The notes under the pieces were generated by a model that was given only the letters and a program-made list of their open reading frames with translations, searched no databases and was not told the origin of the DNA. Source: Sarcophilus harrisii (taxonomy: Eukaryota; Chordata; Mammalia; Dasyuromorphia; Dasyuridae). From it: a DNA stretch of 64,000 bases. Position 1 is the stretch's first letter, and each line of letters opens with the position of its first letter. The position numbers and the translations under genes were made by a program. The stretch spans positions 31,143,257-31,207,256 of the forward strand of contig NC_045429.1 in the NCBI RefSeq assembly GCF_902635505.1, in the 5' to 3' direction. Positions 46,801-58,800 of this stretch are shown here, one piece after another.

Positions 46801-49800
46801 ACCCTACTCCTAGCTGCCCCAATAGTGAGAACCTTCTCACACGTTACAGGGATCACCTTTCCTCAAATATCACTGTCAGCCTTTAGCTTGATTTTTCTTC
46901 CTGCTTCTTGAATCTTGTATTTGAAAGCCTCCTTTTCTGTTTCTCTCTGGTCATGAGGAAGGCTAGTTACACCCCCCTTTCCTCTGCAGGGTTATGTTCA
47001 CTTTTGCCGGGGAGCCGGCCCTCCCAGGCCCCTCATAATCCGCTACTTGATAGCCTGTGGCCAGGATCCAGAGCCCGGCCGGCAGCTTCTTCACTCTGCT
47101 TTCCACAGGCTGTGGCGGTTTGCCGTGGCACGTGTCTGCTCCGCGGCTTGTGTTATGGGGGTGGTCTCCCCCCGGCTGCTTGTGAGGACCCAGGGGTGGC
47201 TTCACAGTGTGGGGGCACAGGCAGTTGTGTTTGGGCTGCTCCCAAGTGCTCGGCCCCCAGCCCTCCCGCCCTCTCTCCCTCTGCCTGGTACACAGTGATT
47301 AATAAGCGCCCAGCCTACTCCAGAGTTAGTGTATAGGGTGGCTCTTGATGCCCTCATGTTCCCAGCCCTTCCTCCATTCCCACCCTTGTTCCATCTTATC
47401 TGGCTCGAGGACAGAAGCCTTCCCTACCCAGGGAGGCTGGATGGCGGCCGCCAGGACCGCCCCAAGTGCAGACAGACCTGGTTCTTTGTCTTCAGGGACT
47501 CCATCTCCTGGATGAACTTGTCCGTCAGCTCCTTGATCTTCTCTGTGTAATTCATGTCCTTCAGCCGGAGCTGGTACTCGTTCTCCATCTTGAGCTCTTC
47601 CACGCGAGTCTTCAGCTCCAGCATGATCTGGGCCTGTGGAGGGAGAGCGCAGCCTTGGGCCGGGCCTGAGGATTCCCCCTGTATGTGGGGGCAGCCCCTC
47701 ACCCCATCTTGTGTTAGGAGCCTCCCCCAGCACCAGGAGCAGTGGGTGCCAGCTACGCTGAAGGCCTGGAGTGGCTGGTGGCTCTCTGGGCAAGGCCCCT
47801 CTTCTGTGCCCTGTGTCCTTCCTCCCTCCTCTGCTCTCTTCTCCCAGGGAGGAGTCCTCCCTCCTTCCCCCTGCACCTGACTTATCTGGAGCCGCTTTCT
47901 GGTCCCTGTCAGAGCCAGCCAGGCCCTGGCACATGGCAGGTGGGGCCCTGAGGGTCCAGAACCCCATACTCTGCACGTATGTGGGCCCTCTGTGACCGGG
48001 GTGGAAGGGAGCCAGAGCAAAGGGTGCCCTCTTCAAGGGGAACTTTTCAGAGCTTCCCTCCTGTTTCCCATATTCTGCGGCAAGGTTCAGGTTCACCAAC
48101 AGGGATACGGTGCCTTTATCCCAGCTCCAGCCCCGCCCCCTGCAGGGTGGCCCCTGCTATGTGGCGGAGCCCTGGATGCCCAGGATGGGGGACTTGTCCA
48201 AGGGAACCTCTCGGGCTTGTCTGCCTCAAAGTCGCCCGTTCTCTTTATTTTAATGCCCCTGACCTTTTCCTATGGCCTTCACAGGCCACGTGTAACCTCA
48301 ATTTTCACTTCTCTCTGGCCCCTGAGGGTCTTGGAACTTTAAGAAGAGGTGCTCAGGCTCTTCCAAGACACTACACACTACACACACACACACACACACA
48401 CAAAATGTCATGTTCATAAATCTAAATAAGCCACCAGTGAACTTGCCCGGATCTGTAGACTTGGGGTAAATGTCCCACTACCCACTGGGCCACTGGCTCT
48501 CCCAAGCCAGCCTCTCTGGCTCCAGATGCCTGTCTGTGTGGGGGAGCCGGTGCCCACAGAAGGGGCTGTGTTGGCTCTGTGCCCCCCAGTGTGGAGACTG
48601 CGGTGGGGGTCCAGCTCCCGGGGACCCTCCCGTGTCTTCTTGCAGTGGGATGGGGCAGGCGTCGGCCAGGAGCGGGCACTACGGACAGGCTCTGTGCCAG
48701 CCTCACCTTCTCTTCCATGTCTGTCTTGGTGACCAGCACCTCCTCAGAAAAGCCCACTTCCCGCTCCCTCTTGACGCCCCGGCCATCCTTGTCGAAGACC
48801 TTCCAGGTGATGAGGCAGCCATCGTCAGCGCTCGTCAGCAGGAACTGGTCGTCGAACGTAATGGTCATCTATGGAAGGAAGGAGTGGGAACAAAGGGGCC
48901 GTGAGGGCTACAGTGGGGGCCGTCCAGAGCCCACTCATGGACGGGGCAGACGGGGCTCTCCATGGCCTCTGCGGCTTCTGCACAAAGGCGTTCCCCACTA
49001 TGGGGCCCTCCCGACTGGCTGTAGGCTTCACTTAGGCCAAGAAGCTCTAAGGACAGGGGAGGGGGCAGGACCAGCAGCACCACTGCTGGAGGGGGATGGC
49101 TCCCAGCCCATAGCTGTCCAGGCCATTGGCCTAGTGCCATGAAAGGCTGTGCCCGTCCCCCGGCTGTGCCCCGTCCCCCAGCTGTGCTCCTTCCCCTGGC
49201 TGTGCCCCATCCCCTGGCTGCGCCCCTTCCTCCCGGCTGTGCCCATCCCCCAGCTATGCCCCTCGGGAGTGCTGACTCTGCCCTGCCTTCCCATCCAGGT
49301 CTCTCCAAGCCTACAGGCAGAGGCAGGGCTGTCCCAGGAGGGAGTCTCTGTTGCCAGGGAGCAGTGGATAGCCCTTTGGGGTGCCTTGAACACCTGGGAG
49401 TCGCTCCCTGCGATCTCAGAACCTGTGGGATGGCCAGCTGCCCGATGGTGGCCAGAAGAGAAGATTTCCACGGAGCCTTGGAAACCTCTCAATGTTTGTC
49501 ATTAAAAGACACTGGAACAACTGTTTAAATCCCAACTACCTGGAGCTTTTTTTCACAGGGAGTTGGCCAAGGAGGGACAGGGGCAGAAGATGTCCAGAAG
49601 AGTGGAGGAAGGGGGAGGCCGAGGGCTCTTCTCACCTTGGTGACAGGCCCAGCATGTGCCTGGTACTCGTTGAACTCCTTGCTCACGGGCAGGGGGTACT
49701 TCATGGATCGGACAGTGCCCATTGAGGTGCCCACAAACATCATGCGCCCAGAGTGGGAGATGACCAGCGACGTATAGACAACATCAAAGGCAGACACTTC

Positions 49801-52800
49801 CCGAAGCACCTGGGACATGGAGAGCTCTGCTCAGGGGCTGAGCCCGAGCCTCTCATGTAGAGCCAGACCCTTGCCACCCTTGCCAATGGAGGGCTGGTCA
49901 GCGAGGAGCGGTCAGCGTGGGACAGCCAAGTCTGGAGGGCAACTGCCAGCTTGCTGACTTGGTTCCCTCCTCCCAACTCCAGCCTCTGTATGCTGTAGGT
50001 GTGTGATAAACGCTTGCTCAGGGGCACAGCAGAGGAAGGAGGAGCAAGAGAACACACAGCAGCAATTCTATTGTGTTCCCCCACTGCAGATGGCTCCTCA
50101 ATCTCCTCAGAGGGACTAACTGGGGAACCCCCCAGCCCATCCTGAGCCCTCTTTTCTATTCTCTTTCACTTGGTGACTTCATCAGCTTCCATGAATTCAA
50201 TCTTCACCTTATCTAAGCAGATGAATTTCAAATCCATCTCTCTCAGGCCCTCACCTCCCTTCTGAGCCTCAGCCCTGCGCCACAAACTGGGCAGGACGTC
50301 CCCCAGAACAGCCCTTGTCCCCTTCCCCCCTCTTTTCAATGTTTGTTCTGATGGCTGTGCTCTCTCTTAGAAGGGAAGGTACCGGCCTTCTGCTCGCGTT
50401 GTGTTCTACACCCGACTGAGGGTGACTGACAGGTCTCACACCCATCAGGGAGTCACAAGGGTGTCTGCCCCACAAATGGGAAGACTTTCCCCAGGGGAAT
50501 GGTGAATGAGAACAGTCCATGCCAGCGGCCATGAAGTGGCATCTGAGCAGTGTGGCCAGCCCTCTGGGCTCTCTGCAGCAGGTTTCAATGTTTGGCAGTT
50601 TGGCTCGAGAAAGGACTTCAGGGTGCAAGATCCGAGCTTGCCAGATCTTCCCAAGGCACCTCCAATGGAAGGGATGCCATCCTGGCACGGCGCTGGTAGA
50701 CTGTGCACAACAATGAGATCAGTGCCCCAGCTCTGCAGACCCTCAGGTTGGTCGTCAGCCTAATACCTCCATCTCTCCATCACAAGATCATTGGAACTGG
50801 TTTCAATCATTTCATTGTTGAAGAGGGCCACATCCAAAGAATTGATCATCACATAATCTTGTTGTTGTCATCTCCTGGTGATCTCCTGGTCCTCCTCATT
50901 TCACTCACCATCAGTTCCTGTAAGTCTCTTCAGGACTTTCTGAAATCCTCCTGCTGGTCATTTCTTATAGAACAATAATATTCCATAACATTTATATACC
51001 ATTACTTATCCAGCCATTCTCCAACTGATGGGCATCCACTCAGTCTCCAATTCCTTGCCATTACATAAAAGGCTGCCACAAACATTTTGGCACATTTGGG
51101 TCCCTTTCCCTCCTTTGAGATCTCTTTGGGATATAAGCCCAGTAGAAACACTGCTGGATCAAAGGATATGCACAGTTTGATAACTTTTTGAGCATCGTTC
51201 CAAATCGCTCTCCAGAATAGTTGGATCTGTTTACAACGCCACCAACAATGTATTAGTGAAGTGGGTTGTGGTCCCCTTAAGAAACTAGTCCTTTCAGATT
51301 GATTTATTCCTTTCTGATTCCCATTCTAGCTGATGCATTATCAGTTCAGCCAAGATCTTCAGCCAAGATCTTTGATTCATAAATCCTGGTCAAAAGCACC
51401 CCTTTGAATTCCAATAGGAGATCTGGGCTTTTCCAGCTTCCATCGGATCTGAGCCAACTTGGGCTCTCCCAGCCCATTCTAATGATCTGCTCAGGTTTCC
51501 CCACCAGGCAAAATCTAGCTCTCTAGCCAACTTGGGACTCCACCCACGGGCCCCTTTACCTAAATCTCATTATAAAAGAGCCAAGCTGGGGCCCTCTCTT
51601 TGAAGAGGTTCCAAACATGCCAGCTTTATACCTGGCATGCCAAGGATCTCTGCCCACTAGAATCCTGTTTCCCGTGCCCTCTTATCTCTACCTTCACCGT
51701 TTACCAACTAGACTTTAACCTTACTTCCAAACCCCATAATAAACCTCTTTTATCAATCTAGGTTTTCGGATCTGTAAATTTCTTTACAGGGGACTCCTGC
51801 ACCACTACTAGACCTCATTTAACTCCGTATTCTTGCTCTGAATGCAAAGGGGTTAAAGGGGAGCTTCATTTGACTCCCTGTACCCCAAACCTGCCATTAG
51901 ACCTCATTTTCATTTGGGTACCCCAAATCTATACCTCATCATTAGGGTCCCAGTTTTACCACATTTGGATGACCATCTTTCAAGTGAAGGTTCGGCTGAT
52001 TAAGGAAGATTCTAGCAAGAATCCTGCTAGAAGTGACAAAGATCACCTTCCTGTGGTTGTCACAGGACAACTTATTTCATTTTCCTTTATATAGTCAAGA
52101 CAATGGAAGCATCCTTGAACTCCTGGGGGATAGCCTTCACATAAGCTGGAAAATTTCCATCAGCTTGTGCACAAGCAATTATTGCACAGTGAAATAACAA
52201 TAAAATGGTAGGATGCCTTTTGATTTGAGCATAAATTGGATTTAAGTGAGACAGAGTTGTGTGAACTCTTCAGCTTCACTCTCTCCCAATCACTGGAGTC
52301 CCATGGCAGGACAAAAGTCAGTACAGAACACTGGTTCTGGATGCAATGGATAACCTTGGAGACTGATCCAGCTCCAAGAGCTCTAGGAGACATGCTTCTG
52401 CCATCTTCACAGTCCACTGAGACAAAATGTTCTCATTTGCTCCTTCTTCTAGTCTTCACATGGTTGGGGCTGAACCTCCCTAACTCGCAGGTAGGTCCGA
52501 GACCCGTTAGTTACCTTCAGCCTAATTTAGCCCATATGCTGACATGGTTTTACTGGGATGTGGCTGCTGTTCATGCTACAGCTTCTCAGAGCTGTGGATG
52601 AGCAGTGCTGAAAAGAGCTTGGCAGCCCTCACCCCAGAGAGCCTAGTGCTCCCTGAATACCCCATACACCTTATGATGGAAATAGAAGGCAGTTAGCTAA
52701 CTGACTGGCTCGGGGATGACCGACCATGCTCCTGGTTACCCTTAAGTAGAAAGATGGAATTAGTCAAGTCAACAAACAGCTCTGAAAAAAGAAAGATGGA

Positions 52801-55800
52801 ATCAGTCAAGTGAAGGATCAATTCTGAAAAAGAAGCAGCCAGTTTTTGAGAAAGAATAGTTGCTCACCCTTTGGGCCAGGGCCAGGAAGGGGACTTCTCT
52901 CTCTTCTTTATACCATCAAAAGTGCTGTTTTTCAGGTGAACTAATTGCTGAGTAGGTTGGTACAATACAGAAAGTGTTGGACTGGAATTGGGAAAACCCG
53001 AGTCCAAATCCAACATCAAACCCTTATTTGTAGTATGACTTTGGGAAAGTCATTAAACCTTTGCCTCAACTGTAAAATGGGGATAATAAGAGCATCTATC
53101 TCTCTGATAACATTATCTTCCTCTCTGAGTGGTTGTAAGGATCAAGTGAGATGACATCTGGAAAGCACATAGTAGGTACTTAGCAAATGTTTATTCTCTT
53201 CTTCTTCTCACCCCAAGTGGAGTAGGCCAGTTAAGGCACAGCACTGGAGGAGCTTTGTGAATTTAGAGAGCTTGCCCTGGTAAGCAAGAACTGAGCTATG
53301 GAGAATAACAGTCAGGGATCCCAGCTGAACCTGCCCAGCACAGACACTGTACTTAGGGGAAACCTCATGAAGACATTCTTAAAGAAAGGAAAGAACATTG
53401 TGTTCCTACCTCTGACTAGAGGTATTAGTGTCCAGGGTATTTCTTACATATGTATTTCTCTAGCTTTATATTCCATATGTGTTTAAATTCTTCCCATTGA
53501 TGCGGTGTGGGGAGGGTTTATGGAGAGAATGATTTATTTCTATTTTTTCATGTCATGTCATTTCAGTAAATATCTTTTCTTTGAGGCAACTGTGTGTGTG
53601 GTCAATTATTAAAGGTAAACACATTGGTGGGGGCTCACGAGTAATATTTTTAGGATCATAACACTACAGAATAACTTGAACCTTCAAGCAGTTGCCCTTC
53701 TGGAGTCCCAACTTGCAAGTATGAGTTAGGAGAAGATAGTTCAAGAGAGTGGGCTGTAATGAATGGGCTTAATCTGGGATGCCCTACGTACTTACAGGAG
53801 GACCCAACTGAAGAGTTTTCCAATCTGGGATTTTCATCCCCGACACCAGCTAGTCAATCATGAATGTCTGGTATCTTGCTCCTTGGGGTCTACCCCAGCC
53901 CTTCTCCCAGTGTCATGATCTTGCTCACCGAAGAATCTGCAATCTCTTTGAGAGTTTGGTCACTTCCAACAGCAAAAATGATTTTAGAGTCAGGAGAGAT
54001 GGTCACACAGTTGTAGCTGCAAGATTTGATCACGCACTCAGTCTCCCTCTTTCCCGAAGTCAGGTTCCACTCATACACGGCACCATCTGTGCCGCAGGAG
54101 ATCAGCTTGCTGTCATCCAAATTCCATGCGATTGACTTGATCTGGAAGAGTACAAAGATTGGCCCTGGTAAGGTGCTGTAGGCCTGGAAAATCCAGGTTA
54201 GCCAGCATTTTTTGAGCTTTTATGTGTAAGGCACTGGGGGATATATAAAGAAATGAGAATCTCTTTGGAGCATTCAATCCAGACACAATAAAGACATACA
54301 AATTTAACTGATATAAACTAATCACTGTGATGAAAACATCAAGAACTTAAAAGCTGCCTTAGTTGGCAAATGCTTAATTAGTTTGCCTAGTGTAGACGTA
54401 AGGCAATGCCAATTTAGTAGGGCAACTCCTCTGTCAAATCATATAGATGATGGATGGAAGAGATGGTCTTATCAGAGAAAAGCATTGAGGAAAACAGAAG
54501 AAAAATGATTGAGCCCCTAAGAGAAAGTAATTTATGAGTGAAAACAGAAGTAAACAATGAACAGAAATAGTTCTGCAATATGGCATCTTGTGTCTCGGGG
54601 GTGGGAGGGCAGAGAAATCACAGTTGGAGGCCTGGTTGTGGATGTGTCTGTAGCGGAGTCTGGAAAAGCAATAAAGGGGAACCAAGATGGGATCTAGGCC
54701 AAGTTAAGGAGTACTGGGGCACAGTCTCATGCTCTGGCAGCATGCATGGGGCAAGGGTCCCAGTTACTCACCGCATGGGTACCAAGCACTGAGTTATGTG
54801 GGAATAAGGGTTACTTTCCCCCTCCCTGTAAGACCTTGTGATCTTAAAAATCAGATTTGGGGTCTTGGCCTGTTTTATTCATCCGCTTCAGTTCTAGACA
54901 TAGGCAGTGAGATCTCTGGACTGGAGATCTTGAGCCGTGGTGAATATGGAGTCAGAGTGGGAACTGGATGCTGCCAGTTCAGCAAGGAAGGCATGAGAAG
55001 CAGGCTACAGGGATGCAAACCCAGGGGTTTTGGACTCAGAACTTGTGGGGCCATGCTATGTAGGTAATGAGATAAGGTATGAACCACATTCAGAGTCTCC
55101 AAAGGCTGGGGAAATTGTCAGGGGGATTGGGCCTCCCAAATACTGGGGGAGGGCTGAAGTAACTATTCTTTTGTAAAAGCTGATTCGACTAGAAAGTGAT
55201 GGAATGGAACTAGGGTGTAGGGGACCCCCCAAATTGGGTGCACACAAACTAGTGGAGGTTTGAGCCACTGGCAGAAACTAGATAGCCCCGATCGCCTTCA
55301 GCATGCATACTGGAAAGTTCTGGCTTTTAAGCAGTGAAAGCTGAAGTAATCACTGTTACATTTGAAACAAATTTTTTTTTTTTAATTGTAAAGGTGGAAT
55401 AGACTTATTCAACCTCACTACACTTAAAATGATAAGATACCCAATCAATCAATCATAGATCTCAACAAAGTCTAAAAACTTTAAAGTTATTTGATGAAGT
55501 GAAATGATGCTAGATGGGTGATCTGTTACAAATGGAAGAGGGTTTTCTTTGGCTCTCTAGGTCTCATATAAAAGTATCAAGATGGTTGGAACTGAGGCAT
55601 TCGAGCAAGTCAGAAAAAGAGGAAATATTCAGCAAAGCTCTGAGGAAGAACTGCCTGAGATGGGAAGGGGGAAGGAAGAAAGGCTTCAGCTTCAGCCTAT
55701 CACTTTTATCCTGAAGAAAACCGGCAAGTTCTGAAGGCCCACAGGATTCTGGACTCCTCTTTTCATTAGAGTTATTTTCATCAGGCTTCAGCACTGTCCC

Positions 55801-58800
55801 TCAAGGACAGCAGCAACTGGTGGCAGTGTCTACACTGATGGCCAATTATTGACCAGATACAAGTTCACTATGCTTCATGGAGCTTCCTAAGTACTCTATA
55901 AATGGAAGAAAAGGATTTCTAGCAATCAGAAGCTGATGACTTTACCATGTGGACTAAGTGTGAGCCCTATTTCCCATGGATTTTGCACATATTTGTGGCA
56001 GCGAATGTCAGACTTTGGAATGGTATATTTGGCATTTTACTCTACCACCTTTATTATTTTTTGCAAGGCAATTGGGGTTAAGTGACTTGCCCAGGGTGGC
56101 ACAAACTAGTAAGTGTTAAGTATCTGAGGCCAGATTTGAACTCAGGTTTTTCTGATTCTAAATCCAGTGCTCTATCCACTGTGCCACCTTGCTGCCCATT
56201 ATTGTATCAACTACATATTGTTTTCCTGATTCTGCTTTACTGTACTTTGCATCAGTCCAGGTAAATCTTTCCATGAATCTCTGTATTCATGTTTATTGTT
56301 CATTGTTTCTTCCATTACATTCATGTACCAACAACTGGTTTGGCCATTCTCCAACTGATGAATATATTTGGTTTCCAGGTTCTTAATAATCACAGAAAAT
56401 GCTGCTATAAACATTTGGGAGTACATAGAGACTTTTTTTTAATGTCCAATTTGTTTTTGGTGAAAAATCTTTTATGAAAGTTCTAAGAAAAGTAGATCAA
56501 CAATATGTTCATTTATGTTGGCTCTACATTTTCCCAATATTAAAAAAATGACTTCTTATATTAGGTGGCCAAATTTTCATATACCATACTATCCTCTGGA
56601 AAAAGCATTTTTCGCCTTTTTCAATAAAGATGATTTTGGATTCTGAAAGAAATTTTGATTCAGACACCACCATTTCATGAGTTCTATTTACTGGATCACT
56701 TAGTGGATACATGTAGCAGTACATACCTAGCATAAGTTTACAAGTGGAATTTCTGGGTTAGAAAAGGATATGGATCCACTTTATTTACATACTTAAAACT
56801 TGCTTTCCAGAATTGGACCAATTCACAACTCAATCCACAATGTGTTAGTGGGTCCATTTTCTACCCAGGGTTTCTGGGTATGTGTTAGGGGAGCAACATG
56901 TTAGTGGCTGCTGGGTGTTATGGGAGCCACATACTAGTGTCTGCTGGGGATCTAATTCTGACCAGCAAAATAGATCCCTCCATGTGAGAGGATGAAAAGA
57001 TACAAGGAACTGAAAGGCAGCAGTATTCTCTGGCCTCTCTCCTCTTTCCTCTTGCCTCCAATTTATTTCATTTCCAATTCACAAGCTACATCAGTAAAGG
57101 CTGATTTGTAATTCCTTCAGGGGTGTTATGACTCACAGCTGTGGAGAATTTACCTGCCCCTTCACACTTAGACATAGTCCTTAACAATTTGCCATTTTTT
57201 GTTTTATAGGAACATGATTATTTTTCCCCAACAGCATGATCAGTAAGTTTGTCCGATATTGTGAAGCAGCTATTATTTGTAACAGGAATGCAAACAGCAC
57301 TATCACAGTCTTTTCTGTCCTACTCCTCTGGATGGTTTGAGGGTGAGATGCTAGAGCAGGTGTTGAATTTTGCAAGATGTAGCTTGCTCTAATATTGTAA
57401 TAGTCTATCATGGAGGCAAACTTTTTTTCAAATGGACAAGCAAGATTGTAGTCAGAGTAGGCTTTTTTCATAAGTCCCTCATCAATCTTCTGGCTTGGCT
57501 CTTTGATGTGTTAGCACATTTTAATTACCCCGACTAAAAAAGTCTTATTGGGTCTCTTCTCCCTTTCCTTCCTCATGGGTCACCGAAGGAACTCTTCTGG
57601 GAGGATCCTACTCATGAACAGCTCTCAAGCATGGCTGCTTCTTTCTTATGTTTCTTGTGCCCCACGTTGGGTGTCATTTGTTATGGGAGCCACCTATTAG
57701 TGGCTACTGGGTGTTACAGGAACCATCTGCTAGTGACCACTGAGGATCTCATTCTGACCAGTAGAACAGATCCCTTCATGTGAAAGGATGATAACATACA
57801 AGGCAACTGAGAGGCAGATGCATTCTCTGATCTCTCTCCTCTTCCCTCTTGCCTCCAAATTATTTCTTTGCCAATCCACAAGCCACATCTGTGTCAGTAA
57901 AGGCTGATTTGCAACTCCTTCAGGGGTGTTATAATTCACAGCTTTGGGGAGAGTCAACCTTGGAGAATCAACCTGCCCCTTCACACTTAGGTGTGGTCCT
58001 TAACAGGTATGAGATGAAATTTCCAAGTTGTTTTAATTAACATTTCCATTATCAGTGAAATGGAGCATTCTTTCATGTTGTCATCAAGTTTGAAAGTCTT
58101 CCACTGAGAACAATCCACTTCTATCTTTTGATCCCTTATCGATTGGAGAATGGCTTTTGACCTTTTACATTTCTGTTGTCTATATACCTTGGATATTAAA
58201 TCTTATTGGGAGATATTTGATTTAAATACTTCCCCCCAGTCAACCACTCTTTATCTTATGTCAGATGTATTAATTTTGTTCACGCAAAAGTTTTTCTAAC
58301 ACATTACGTCAGAATTATCTATCTTTTGTGACTGCCTCCATTTCTTGCTTAATTAACAACACATCTCCTCCCCAGAGCCACGAGAGGGATATGATGAGCT
58401 TCTTCTCACTTTTTAATGGTATGATCTTTTCTATTCAGGGTACATATGTTGAACAGGATATTCAGCAGTCATCATGTGGATTATAATGTGAGATGCTGGT
58501 CTAAATCTAATTTGTGCCAGTTTGGTTTCTAGTGTTTTCAACAGTTCTTATCCCAAAAGGAGTTTTTCCCAAGGTAATTTAGAGTTTTGAATTTATTGAA
58601 CACTGGTTTCTTGAATTCCATTATTTCTGATTCTCCATTCTCTTGTCTATTTCAATGATTGATTTTTTTCTGTTTTTTAACTAGTACCAAATGTTTGTGA
58701 TGACTGTTGCTTGATATAGTTTGGACTGTGATCCAGATTTCTGTGTGTGTATGTGTGTGTGTGTGTGACCAAACTTGATACAATTGGAAAGCAGATAGCC

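Noticed and set aside
57181-57471. Intact retroviral gene inside the two-LTR element
   Set aside because: The frame is about 96 codons in a 490-bp interior with no recognisable gag, pol or env domain. The element is treated as a non-coding fossil.
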